Positions 7,601 to 14,427 of a DNA stretch of 18,256 nt are shown one piece after another. Below the pieces are notes generated by a model. The model saw nothing but the letters and a program-made list of their open reading frames with translations. It did not search any database and had not been told where the DNA came from. Both the position numbers and the translations under genes were made by a program. The DNA comes from CAZCFB01 sp964511535 (GTDB lineage Bacteria > Myxococcota_A > Polyangia > GCA-2747355 > CAZCFB01). The stretch is from contig CAZEFW010000181.1 in the NCBI GenBank assembly GCA_964511535.1, positions 1 through 18,256 on the forward strand. The letters are read 5' to 3'. The number at the start of each line of letters is the position of its first letter. Position 1 is the first letter of the stretch.

Positions 7601-8444
7601 CAAGGACGGCATCCTGTGGACCGTCAAGACCCAGGACATCTCCTCCAACGTCACCGGCAGCTCGCTGTTCGACTTCGAGGGGGACGGCAAGGTGGAGGTG
7701 GTCTACAACGACGAGTGCTTCCTGCGGGTATACGACGGCAAGACGGGCAAGGAGCTGATGAAGCTGGCCAACACCAGCCGCACCGGCACCGAGAACGCCC
7801 TGGTGGCCGACGTGGACGGCGACAACAACTCCGAGTTCGTGGTGCCAGCCAACAACGACCAGATCAAGCGAGACAAGTGCAAGGCGCCGGGCACCTCGGG
7901 GATCCGGGTGTTCGGCGACTCGGCAGACCTCTGGGTGCGCAGCCGGCCGGTGTGGAACCAGCACGCCTACCAGGTGACCCACGTGGACGACAGCGGCAAC
8001 ATCCCGAAGAACGCCCAGCGCAACTGGGACACCAAGGGGCTGAACAACTTCCGCGCCAACGTCCAGGGCCAGGGCGCGTTCTACGCGCCGGACCTCAAGG
8101 TCACGAGCCTGACGGCCAAGACCTTCGGCTGCCCGCTGGTGCTGGTGCTGCGCGCCCAGGTCACCAACGCCGGCAGCCTCGGCGTGGCCGCCGGGCTGTC
8201 GGTGAGCTTCTACGTCGGCGCGACCCTGAGCTCGGCCAAGCTGATCAAGACCGTCAAGACCACCGCGGCGCTGCTGCCGGGCCAGAGCGAGCTGCTCACC
8301 CTGCAGTACGGCGTGCCGGGGGGCCAGAAGGGCCCGTTCAACTTCTGGGTGGTGGCCGACGACGACGGCACCGGCAAGGGGAGCGAGACCGAGTGCAACG
8401 AGACGAACAACAGCTTCCAGCTCAAGGGAGCGAAGTGCCCGTAG
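4608..8444 (+). CDS. Large lipoprotein candidate: 22 six-Cys repeats, VCBS/FG-GAP repeats, CARDB domain
   Basis: The 1278-residue protein is probably exported and lipidated: a hydrophobic stretch at about 20-37 ends in LHGC with Cys39, an imperfect lipobox. From residue 66 to about 606 there are 22 tandem repeats of about 22-27 residues. Each has six cysteines spaced C-x4-C-x5/7-C-x2-C-x3-C-x2-C, with a conserved DCG near the end. A further Cys-rich stretch follows. Between about 700 and 1100 there are eight DxDxDG-type calcium-binding motifs (first Asp721, last near 1068), typical of VCBS/FG-GAP propeller repeats. Residues 1162-1278 resemble CARDB, an Ig-like fold, ending with the characteristic ECNETNN. 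Such proteins usually sit on the cell surface as adhesins or scaffolds; no catalytic site is visible. ATG 4608 is supported by AGGAG 7 nt upstream. About 130 cysteines in the repeats alone imply heavy dependence on disulfide formation. Confidence 0.9.
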   Translation: MNETHSGPSRSHRRMERGLMTFAVMALLLLPAALYLHGCGRTTMSGYCPAGSTMCECDVAGDCTWCGNLLCDGQESCTTCPGDCGKCNAACGDGTCDPGETCSSCSADCGKCPDKCGDGKCDKAAGEDCKACPKDCGKCPATCGDGFCDKAGGESCKTCAPDCGKCPPSCGDGKCDPNEECNSCPGDCGKCCGNGACDTLFGEDCKSCPGDCGKCPPPPGCGDGKCQGAESCSSCPKDCGSCCGNGTCDAAYGETCKSCPTDCGACPPTCGNNKCDGKETCQTCPADCGACCGNSKCEASLGETCTTCPKDCGACPPTCGNNKCDGKETCSSCPKDCGLCCGDKKCDASVGETCSTCPTDCGACPPKCGDGTCDPNEDCNKCPSDCGKCCGNKKCEHYYGETCTTCPADCGKCPPKCGDGTCDPNEDCNKCAADCGKCCGNNKCEAAFGETCNSCPGDCGKCCGNGTCDAAYGESCTSCPADCGKCPPKCGDGKCVAADGEDCSKCPTDCGKCCGNGLCDTKFNENCGNCPADCGQCCGNNTCDSALGETCFSCETDCGPCCGNKVCDASYGEDCLTCQGDCGKCCGNKVCDTKYGEDCLSCATDCACGSGQVCSWGSCLSACAGGAPRCPSGSSTCCKPGQVCMTMGCVTPGKVCNNNYDCGKNEFCDPSLKKCLPLPTGPRCLVFPKNVTFKAKEEWSWTGWSKDKGFSNVVVTPVVADLDADGVAEVIFAAYKGNKTSANMLIALDGATGKEDLAIPHTTLNLVSFVGAAVGNLDNDKQLEIVVPALNLGLVVLEHDGKIKWSNKSGQLATIATGKTRPQVALADMNGDGSPEIIAGGVVLSAAGKVLLNGAKLGATGSWIIPTVADLDEDGTMELVGGNRVYNFNGKLAWENNKIPDGFPAVADMDGDGLAEVVTIAKGKAYVLAGATKGGKTGGAIIFGPISVPGGGNGGPPTIGDFDGDGNPEFSTAGTGAYTVYDLDCTAAGTATTCVSGRKDGILWTVKTQDISSNVTGSSLFDFEGDGKVEVVYNDECFLRVYDGKTGKELMKLANTSRTGTENALVADVDGDNNSEFVVPANNDQIKRDKCKAPGTSGIRVFGDSADLWVRSRPVWNQHAYQVTHVDDSGNIPKNAQRNWDTKGLNNFRANVQGQGAFYAPDLKVTSLTAKTFGCPLVLVLRAQVTNAGSLGVAAGLSVSFYVGATLSSAKLIKTVKTTAALLPGQSELLTLQYGVPGGQKGPFNFWVVADDDGTGKGSETECNETNNSFQLKGAKCP
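4803..6425 (+). repeat. Coding tandem repeat: 22 six-cysteine units with a 147-bp dimeric sub-period
   Basis: Units alternate between a CGDG type with a short second spacing and a CGN type with a longer one, giving a 49-residue higher-order period. At DNA level the segments starting at 5401 and 5548, and those starting at 5701 and 5848, are nearly identical and each pair is exactly 147 bp apart. This indicates relatively recent duplication of two-unit blocks. The array lies within the gene at 4608-8444. Confidence 0.9.
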
Positions 8445-8466
8445 CGGCGGCCTCTGACTGCCGAAT

Positions 8467-8498
8467 GCCAGATTGCCAGATTGCCAGAATGCCAGAAC
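8467..8498 (+). repeat. Octamer tandem repeat, four units
   Basis: Four consecutive 8-bp units read GCCAGATT, GCCAGATT, GCCAGAAT, GCCAGAAC. A 7-bp partial unit precedes them, and TTGGCAG just after could pair with the unit start. They lie in the 108-bp space between the Cys-repeat gene and the PLD-like gene. The same unit recurs at 17041-17080. The space holds no gene and no clear terminator, so read-through from the upstream gene is possible. Confidence 0.85.
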
Positions 8499-8552
8499 TG
8501 ATTGGCAGTTCCGCGGCCTTCAGCTAAGCTGCCGCCCGCCCGGAGGGTAGCC

Positions 8553-10064
8553 ATGTCCCTGAATGACATTGAAAGAACCGGTATCGTCCTGCTGACCGCG
8601 CTGGCCGTGGCCTGCGGCGCCGAGCAGGAGCCGCTCCCCGCGGGCGGCGCCTCTTTCGAGGAGGGCCCGCCCCTGGCCAGCGCCGCGGGCAAGGCAGACA
8701 GCCTGGCGAGCAGCCTGGACGCATACGGGGCGCTGCCCGCCGACGCGGACCTGGATCGCCCGCTGGCCGCCCTGTTCGCCCCGGACGATCCGGTGGCCAC
8801 CCTCGAGGCGACGCTCATCGACAAGATCCGCGCCGCGCGCAAGCGGGATCCCGCCAGCTACGCCGAGGGGGATAACCCGTTCCGCATCCGCTACGCAGTG
8901 TACAACCTGCGCAACGCGCTCATCGGCGCGCGCCTGGCCGCGGCCGAGGGCGACGGCGTGGACGTCCAGATCCTGCTGGAGTCGGACCAGCTGTCCCCCG
9001 ACCGTACCTGGAACACCATGGACGAGGAGCTGGTCAAGCAAGGCTTCGAGCTGGTGGCCGACCACCGCACCCTCGACGACACCACCCGCAAGAGCGCCGA
9101 CCTGATCGGTATCAAGGCCAGCGGCCTGATGCACCTCAAGGCGCGCATCTTCGAGGCGCCCGGCTACAGCGCGGTGCTCAGCGGCAGCTGCAACCCCGGC
9201 GACCACGCCATGGCCAACGAGGAGACGCTGCACCTGATCCGGGACACCAGGCTCATCGCCCGCTACGGCGCGGCCTTCGAGGCGGTGCGCGACCGCAAGG
9301 GGCTGGCCAACAGCTGGGACGACAGCGCGGCGGTCAACGTGATGTTCACGCCGGCGAGCTCCGGCCCCCGGGCCAGCACCAGGCTGCTCAAGTGGATCGC
9401 CGAGGAGAAGGAGCAGATCCTGCTCATGGTCTTCTCCCTGCGCGACGTGAGCGCCCCTGGCGTCAGCGGCTCCCTGGTGGACCTGTTGGCGGCCAAGGCC
9501 GCCGCCGGCGTGCCGGTCATCGTGATCACCGACCGCAAGCAGTCCGACGGCGTGGACGCCCAGGGCCAACCGCTGTACTACAACGACCGCACCGAGGACC
9601 GGCTCCGCGCCGCGGGCGTCTCGGTCTACGAGGCCACCAACAGCACCACGCCTTACACCGCCATGCACCACAAGGTGGGGATCCTGGGCCGCTCGCGGGT
9701 CCGCGTCATCACCGACGCGGCCAACTGGACCAAGGCCGGCCTCGGCAGCGCCTCCCGCAGGGCGCGCAACGTCGAGAGCGTGCTCTTCATCGACTCCGCC
9801 GCGCTGGACAAGGGGCTCACCGGGCGGCGCTACATCGCCCAGTGGCTCAGGGTGCTGCAGCGCTACGCGACCCAGTCGTCCGGCGACGGCGAGCCGGGCT
9901 ACACCGAGGTGTACGCCGCCCTGGCCGCGCAGCCCGGCTGGGCGACCCAGCCCATCTCTTTTTTGCCCGCAAGGCGTACACCGCCTACGGCCAGCATGTG
10001 TGGGTGCGAGGCAACCTCGAGGCCCTGGGACGGTGGGGGACAGCCAGCCCGGGCCACGCCCTGA
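8553..10064 (+). CDS. Phospholipase D-like lipoprotein; frame breaks before a CBM20 domain
   Basis: The zero-frame product is 503 residues. ATG 8553 is chosen because GGAGG lies 6 nt upstream and a signal segment follows at once, ending at LAVAC with Cys21 as likely lipidation site. There are two PLD half-sites. His194-x-Lys196 is followed by GSCN at 211-214. His372-x-Lys374, within HHK, is followed by TDAANWT at 387-393. Both keep His and Lys and the downstream Asn, but the Asp four residues after Lys is replaced by Glu201 and Gly379, so catalysis is uncertain. Around residue 470, at a T6 run (9959-9964), homology moves to the -1 frame, where a CBM20 domain continues to 10267. The last 32 or so zero-frame residues look unnatural (Arg/Pro/Thr-rich). 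The intact product would be about 571 residues. It follows the Cys-repeat gene by 108 bp on the same strand. Confidence 0.85.
   Translation: MSLNDIERTGIVLLTALAVACGAEQEPLPAGGASFEEGPPLASAAGKADSLASSLDAYGALPADADLDRPLAALFAPDDPVATLEATLIDKIRAARKRDPASYAEGDNPFRIRYAVYNLRNALIGARLAAAEGDGVDVQILLESDQLSPDRTWNTMDEELVKQGFELVADHRTLDDTTRKSADLIGIKASGLMHLKARIFEAPGYSAVLSGSCNPGDHAMANEETLHLIRDTRLIARYGAAFEAVRDRKGLANSWDDSAAVNVMFTPASSGPRASTRLLKWIAEEKEQILLMVFSLRDVSAPGVSGSLVDLLAAKAAAGVPVIVITDRKQSDGVDAQGQPLYYNDRTEDRLRAAGVSVYEATNSTTPYTAMHHKVGILGRSRVRVITDAANWTKAGLGSASRRARNVESVLFIDSAALDKGLTGRRYIAQWLRVLQRYATQSSGDGEPGYTEVYAALAAQPGWATQPISFLPARRTPPTASMCGCEATSRPWDGGGQPARATP
9959..9965 (+). other. -1 slippery heptamer or homopolymer indel
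   Basis: Read in the PLD frame, this is T TTT TTG, which fits the X XXY YYZ rule for -1 frameshifting. Six nt later AGGCG (9972-9976) and CGCCT (9982-9986) can form a small 5-bp hairpin with loop TACAC. One missing T in the T6 run would explain the frame change equally well, and homopolymer indels are a common sequencing error. The stem is short for a stimulator. Confidence 0.5.
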
Positions 10065-10267
10065 AGACCAGCGGCGCCACCTACCCCACCTGGAGCTCGC
10101 CGGCGCCAGTGTCGCTGCCGCTGGGCAGCTACTTCTCCTGGAAGCTGGTCAAGGGCTACCCCGGCGGGGCGGTGACCTGGGAGGCAGGCGAAAACCGCCA
10201 GGGCCTGGCCGCGCCGGCGGCGCTGGTATCCGCGGCAGCGCGGCAGGTTGAAGGAACCTGGCGGTAG
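9962..10267 (+). pseudogene. CBM20 starch-binding domain, C-terminal part of the PLD-like gene in the -1 frame
   Basis: This frame encodes about 100 residues after the T run and stops with TAG at 10265-10267. It contains a convincing CBM20 pattern: VWVRGNLEALGRWG near the start, YPTWS in the middle, then FSWKLVKG, and VTWEAGENR at the end. CBM20 domains bind starch-type alpha-glucans through conserved Trp residues, and the expected Trp residues are present. There is no start codon or ribosome-binding site of its own, so it is best read as the displaced C-terminus of the upstream gene. It is labelled pseudogene only because the frame is interrupted; the domain itself looks intact. Confidence 0.8.
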
Positions 10268-10293
10268 TCGCCCGGCAACCGGCACCGACTTTA
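10266..10293 (+). terminator. Candidate terminator between convergent genes
   Basis: AGTCG (10266-10270) pairs with CGACT (10286-10290), and an inner CCGG (10272-10275) pairs with CCGG (10279-10282) around CAA. A short TTTA follows on the plus strand. The hairpin fills the 23-nt space between the plus-strand PLD/CBM20 reading and the minus-strand gene ending at 10291. The T tail is short, so strength is doubtful. Confidence 0.35.
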
Positions 10294-12255
10294 CATCCCC
10301 ACCGCCGCCGGCAGCACTTTCCGATCTGCGCTCCACGCCTTGTCTGCAGCAGCCCGGAACGCCGCACGCTCCTCCGGGCAGAGCCGCTCGTCCACCCACC
10401 CGGGTACGGGCCGCACCATGCGCCGGGCAAGCCCCGCGCCCAGCCCCTCGGTGAAGGCCCGCCGGGTGGCGGCGGGCAGCAGCGGATCGCCGCACACCTC
10501 GTCGTCTCCTGGCGCCACCAGGGTCATGGCCTTTGCCCGGCCTGCGCCGCGCGCGAGGGCTCTGGCCGCCGCCGGCCCCATGCGCCGCGCCAGCTCCGTG
10601 AGCAAGGCCTCGAACTTGTGACCGCCCCGGCGGGCGTGGAAGCCGAAGGTCTCCACCGCCGCGGCCAGGTCCCCCGGCGGGAGCCGCTCGAAGTACCGGG
10701 CCACGGCCGCCGCGTCGGTGCTCGGCCGGGCCAGCAGGTTGACCGCCACCAGGCCCGCGACGTCGAACGGGTTGTACTTGACGGTGAGCCGCGGGGGCTC
10801 GCGCAGGAACCGCGCCATGGCCGCGGCCGGGTCCTCGTCCGCCAGGATGCCGGAGGTGACCAGGTGCACGCGATGCTCGTCGTTGTAGGCCAGCTCGAAC
10901 GGCACCACCATGCTCAGGTGCCGCACCACGTCCAGGCGCGGCTTGTCCTCCAGCCGCTCGTAGACCCGCTGGGCCCGGAACAGCCACAGCTGGTAGTGTC
11001 GCGCCTCCAGGGAGGCCGCCAGGTCGAACCGCCCGGGGCGGATCCAGGACAGCTGGTGCGGCGCGCACACCAGCAGGAAGCAGGCCAGCAGCCCCACCGC
11101 CAGCGCCTTGCCGCCGAGGCCTCCGCGGGTAAGCAGGAAGCCGAGCCGTCCGGCCACCACCAGCAGCAGCGCCACCAGCACGGGCACCAGGTGCATGATC
11201 CCCACCGGGTGCGCCGAGATGAAGAACACCGCGTACGTGCCGAGGGCCATGAGCAGCACCGCCCCGTCGAGGAACCGCTCCGGGCCGGGGTGCCCGGGCG
11301 CCCGGGCGCGGCCCAGGGCGCGACCCGCCGCGCGCAGGAGCCATGGCATGATCAGCGCCGCCAGCGCCACCCCCCAGAAAGCGAGCTCGAAGTCTCCCCG
11401 GTGGGCCGAGTCGCCCTGGTGCAGGTCGCTGAAGTGGCGCGACGCCGACAGGGTCATGTCGCTGAAGCGCGCCACGCGATCCACGCTGCCAGGGGTCGGC
11501 GCCACATAAGAGGTCAGCGAGCCGTGGTAGGTGCTCAGCCCGCCGAAATCGTTGAGCAGGTTGTACAGCAGCAGCGGCGCGCCCCCCGCAGCGAACCCGA
11601 GGCCCAGGGCAGGCAGCGCCCTGCGCGCCTGGCCGCCTCGCCGCGCCAGCAACCAGAGCAGCGGGCCAAGGCCCGCCAGCACGGCGATGACCGAGATGTA
11701 TGCAAAGAAGACGGCGAAGCCGCCCACCGCCCCCGTGAGCAGCAGGCGGCCCCGGGTCCGCGGCCCCGCGTAACACCCCGCGGCCAGGTAGAGGTAGAAC
11801 ACCTGCAAGGCCACCGAGTCGGGGTGGAAGCCGTGGGCCGTGACGCTGTAGGTCGACACCGGCGCCGGGAAGAAGGTGTACAGCAGAGCCGCCGACACCG
11901 CCGCGGCCGTGCCATAGCAGCGGCGGCAGAGCAGCATGATGCCCGCCAGGGTGACCGTGGACACCACGATCCCGGTGAGCTTGAGCGCCAGCAGCGACGG
12001 GCCGAAGATGGCGGTGAAGGGGACGGCCAGCCACGCCACCAGCCGCGTGCCGCACTCCCAGTCGGACAGCTGGTAAGCCTGGTACGGCCAGCCCGGGCCG
12101 TGGAGCAGCTCCCACGCCGCCGCCAGGGTCCAGCCGTCCTCGTCGTCGAAGGAGATGTCGGCGCCGAGGCTCTGCAGCACCCGCAGCGCCACGTACCCCA
12201 GCATGATGCTCCAGAAGAGGAGGCGCTCCCAGCGGCGGCTCCCCTCGCGGACCAT
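10291..12255 (-). CDS. Polytopic membrane protein, GT-C-type glycosyltransferase candidate
   Basis: The 654-residue protein has about ten hydrophobic segments in its first 380 residues and a mostly soluble C-terminal part of about 250 residues. After the first membrane segment comes SFDDEDGW (about 35-42); an acidic cluster in the first extracytoplasmic loop is the hallmark of GT-C transferases, which move sugars from polyprenyl-phosphate donors. A later HGFHPDSVAL loop is also typical of this kind of protein. I do not recognise a specific family such as PMT or ArnT. ATG 12255 is preferred over GTG 12258 because AGGAGG lies 4 nt before it. It is 16 nt downstream of the VKOR-DsbA gene, and manC and manB lie in the same series, so a mannose-linked role is a reasonable inference. 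The C-terminal part has no visible signature. Confidence 0.65.
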   Translation of the reverse strand: MVREGSRRWERLLFWSIMLGYVALRVLQSLGADISFDDEDGWTLAAAWELLHGPGWPYQAYQLSDWECGTRLVAWLAVPFTAIFGPSLLALKLTGIVVSTVTLAGIMLLCRRCYGTAAAVSAALLYTFFPAPVSTYSVTAHGFHPDSVALQVFYLYLAAGCYAGPRTRGRLLLTGAVGGFAVFFAYISVIAVLAGLGPLLWLLARRGGQARRALPALGLGFAAGGAPLLLYNLLNDFGGLSTYHGSLTSYVAPTPGSVDRVARFSDMTLSASRHFSDLHQGDSAHRGDFELAFWGVALAALIMPWLLRAAGRALGRARAPGHPGPERFLDGAVLLMALGTYAVFFISAHPVGIMHLVPVLVALLLVVAGRLGFLLTRGGLGGKALAVGLLACFLLVCAPHQLSWIRPGRFDLAASLEARHYQLWLFRAQRVYERLEDKPRLDVVRHLSMVVPFELAYNDEHRVHLVTSGILADEDPAAAMARFLREPPRLTVKYNPFDVAGLVAVNLLARPSTDAAAVARYFERLPPGDLAAAVETFGFHARRGGHKFEALLTELARRMGPAAARALARGAGRAKAMTLVAPGDDEVCGDPLLPAATRRAFTEGLGAGLARRMVRPVPGWVDERLCPEERAAFRAAADKAWSADRKVLPAAVGM

Positions 12256-12271
12256 CACGCCTCCTGTGCTG

Positions 12272-13501
12272 TTACTGCTGCTTGAGCAGGGCCGTGATCT
12301 TCTCCACCCAGAACTCGAGCTTGCGGGCGCCCACCACCTTCTCGCCGTTGATGAAGAACGCCGGCGTCCCCTCCACGCCGCGCCGGATCCCCTCGGTGAT
12401 GTCGTCCACCACGACCTGCCGCACCACGGGGCTCGCGATGCACTTCTTGAGCTTCTCGGTGTCCACGCCCGCCTCGGCGGCCAGGGAGATCAGCGTCTGC
12501 TCGTCCAGCAGGTGGCGGTTGTGGAACAGCAACCGGTCGTATGGCCAGAACTTGCCCTGCCGCGCGGCGCAGCGCGCGTGGATGGCGGCGGCGCAGGCCT
12601 GGGGGTGGAACGGCTTCTTGATGCGGGGGTTGCACGCCTGGTCCAGCGGGTAGTCCCGGTGGGTCAGCCGAATCTTGCCGGGGAACTGCTTGAGCACCTG
12701 CATCATCACCGCGTGGGCCTGGCTGCAGTAAGGACACTGGTAATCGGTGAACTCCTCGATCCGGATGGGCGCGTCCGCCGGGCCGATGGTGTTGCCCGAG
12801 GTGGGCAGCCCCTTGACCTCCACCTCGCCGCCCGGGTCCGCCGCGGGCTCCAGCAAGGCGGGCACCCAGAACAGCTGCGACACGGCAAGCCCGAGGCCCA
12901 CCAGGGTCACGGTGGCGCCCCGGCCGGTGCCGATCCAGCGCAGCACCTCCCGCGGACCGGCGGTGAACAGCTCGCCAATCGGCCAGCGCGCCGTGGCCGC
13001 CAGCAGCACCGTCACCACCAGGACCATGCCGTAGACCATCAGGCACATGATGCAGAAGGAGTAGATCTTGTAGGCCGAAATCCAGGCAAGGATCGCGCAG
13101 GGGATCAGCCCCACGGCGTTGAGCACGAACACCAGCGAGTCCCAGCGCTTGATGCGCCAGATTCCCCAGGCCGAGGCGAGCACGATGCCGAGGCACAGGG
13201 CGAAGAACTCGATGCCCCACAGGGCGATGGGCAGCCCGAGGAACGAGGAGTATGCGCTGGTGGCCACCGAGACGCAGTTGAACGCCTCGTTGATGTTGCA
13301 GAAGCTGTCCACCTGGCCGGCGCCCGGGCTGTTGACCAGCAGGTGAAGGTGGCCGAGGTAGAGGCTGCACACCAGGCCGCACACCAGGAAGAGCGTGGTG
13401 ACCGGCACGAGCCAGCGCGCAGGGCGGTGCTCCTGCGTGGCCCCACCTCGGCGACGCTTCCGCTCGCCTCCTGATCTCTTCGCCTTTTTTCGCCCGCCCA
13501 T
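12272..13501 (-). CDS. VKOR-DsbA fusion, membrane disulfide-forming oxidoreductase
   Basis: The 409-residue protein starts with a Lys/Arg-rich cytoplasmic tail (1-30), then a VKOR domain of about five membrane segments (30-215). Loop cysteines Cys68 and Cys76 lie in FCNINEAFNC, and the quinone-linked redox pair Cys150/Cys153 in SFCIMC. After a linker, residues 235-409 form a DsbA-like thioredoxin fold with active site CPYC (Cys256, Cys259) and a cis-Pro loop GTPAFFING. VKOR reoxidises the DsbA partner and passes electrons to quinone, replacing DsbB, so the fusion is a self-contained disulfide generator acting outside the cytoplasmic membrane. It starts 5 nt after the Cys-containing lipoprotein stop and has no clear ribosome-binding site, so translation is probably coupled. 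Likely clients are the cysteine-rich exported proteins of this window, an inference. Confidence 0.93.
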   Translation of the reverse strand: MGGRKKAKRSGGERKRRRGGATQEHRPARWLVPVTTLFLVCGLVCSLYLGHLHLLVNSPGAGQVDSFCNINEAFNCVSVATSAYSSFLGLPIALWGIEFFALCLGIVLASAWGIWRIKRWDSLVFVLNAVGLIPCAILAWISAYKIYSFCIMCLMVYGMVLVVTVLLAATARWPIGELFTAGPREVLRWIGTGRGATVTLVGLGLAVSQLFWVPALLEPAADPGGEVEVKGLPTSGNTIGPADAPIRIEEFTDYQCPYCSQAHAVMMQVLKQFPGKIRLTHRDYPLDQACNPRIKKPFHPQACAAAIHARCAARQGKFWPYDRLLFHNRHLLDEQTLISLAAEAGVDTEKLKKCIASPVVRQVVVDDITEGIRRGVEGTPAFFINGEKVVGARKLEFWVEKITALLKQQ

Positions 13502-13506
13502 TTCAG

Positions 13507-14367
13507 TTACTGGACCCTGATCACCACGTCGTCGATGTACCAGCCAGAGTAATTGATCACCCCGGTTGCCAGGAAGTGAAACTCCAGCCCGATGAACTTG
13601 CCCGCAAAGCTGGAGATGTCAACCACTCGCTTGACCCACTTCTTCTGGGGCACCTTTGCGCTGTCGCAGTTCTGGTGGATTACCTTGTTGCCGATGCGAA
13701 CCTCCGCCCAGTCGAAGTTGAGGAAGTAGTCGTTGTACTCCCACCACTCCACGAACACCTTCTTGCATGTGTTGGGCAGCATCTTCTCCAGCCGCAGGAT
13801 GCTGTTGTTCTTCGGGTTGCTGTTGTTGCAGGCGGAGGTGGCGTTGGCCGAGGGGCTGTGGCAGCCGTTGAGCACCGTGCCCCACATCCTGGTGCCGCTG
13901 TGCGGGGAAGGCGGCGGGGACAGCGTGCTGCCGCAGTTCTTGTTCGGCACGAACTTGTAGGTCCCCCACTGCCAGTCGCCCCACCCCTTGAAGCCGCCGT
14001 GGCTCGACTCGAACTTGTGGGAGTACACCACCTTGGGGCAGTGCGGCACCGTGTCCGGCTTGGGCGCGCCCTTGTCCTTCTTGGGCGGCACGCCCTTGTC
14101 CTGCTTGGGCGGCACGCCCTTGTCCGGCTTCGGCTTCGGCTTGTCCGGCTTCGGCTTGCCCTTGTCAGCGGGCCAGGGTCGCTTGTCCGGCTTCGGCTTG
14201 GCGAGATCCTGCGGCGGCTTGACCTTGCCATCCTTGCGCGGCGGTTTTTTCAGATCCACCGGGGGCACGCCGCCGTCCTGCTCGGGGGTGTATGGATCCG
14301 CCAGTCGGCCGCTGGCGCAGCTCGTCGCCAGGAAAGCTAATACCAGGCTAAAAACAACAGCTTTCAT
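13507..14367 (-). CDS. Lipoprotein with Lys/Pro/Asp-rich linker and MAM-like beta-sandwich domain
   Basis: The 286-residue protein starts at ATG 14367, where a signal peptide ending LATSC (Cys17) follows directly; an in-frame upstream TTG would add 13 implausible residues before it. Residues about 35-106 are a low-complexity linker of PDKG and PPK units, likely extended. Residues 107-286 form a compact domain with six cysteines (an even number), many Trp/Tyr/Asn residues, and an end segment GWYIDDVVI. That ending is typical of jelly-roll domains of the MAM/immune-inhibitor-A or choice-of-anchor type. The role may be carbohydrate or surface binding; no catalytic residues stand out. It lies between manB (60 nt) and the VKOR-DsbA gene (5 nt), so its six cysteines make it a plausible client of that enzyme. 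Confidence 0.82.
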   Translation of the reverse strand: MKAVVFSLVLAFLATSCASGRLADPYTPEQDGGVPPVDLKKPPRKDGKVKPPQDLAKPKPDKRPWPADKGKPKPDKPKPKPDKGVPPKQDKGVPPKKDKGAPKPDTVPHCPKVVYSHKFESSHGGFKGWGDWQWGTYKFVPNKNCGSTLSPPPSPHSGTRMWGTVLNGCHSPSANATSACNNSNPKNNSILRLEKMLPNTCKKVFVEWWEYNDYFLNFDWAEVRIGNKVIHQNCDSAKVPQKKWVKRVVDISSFAGKFIGLEFHFLATGVINYSGWYIDDVVIRVQ

Positions 14368-14427
14368 CCCCAGTAAACTCCCACTGACCGTGGGTGGTGT
14401 CAACAAAGGTGAGGCCGCGGCGCAGGA

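Noticed and set aside
5601..7982. 793-codon minus-strand open frame opposite the Cys-repeat gene
   Set aside because: It is Val/Ala/His/Arg-rich with no domain, while the opposite strand carries clear repeats, DxDxDG motifs and a ribosome-binding site.
9899..12115. 738-codon minus-strand alternate frame
   Set aside because: It overlaps the GT-C-like gene in another frame, lacks its hydrophobic pattern and is Gly/Ala/Arg/Pro-rich.
10618..12285. 555-codon plus-strand open frame
   Set aside because: It is antisense to the GT-C-like membrane gene and rich in Gln/Arg/His with no domain.
12155..13474. 439-codon plus-strand open frame
   Set aside because: It is antisense to the VKOR-DsbA gene, whose catalytic cysteines are intact on the other strand.
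14398..14403. TTGACA on the minus strand upstream of the lipoprotein as a -35 box
   Set aside because: The only -10-like hexamer (TTTACT) is 20 nt away and just 4 nt before the start codon, so the geometry is poor; the hexamer also lies close behind manB in a likely operon.
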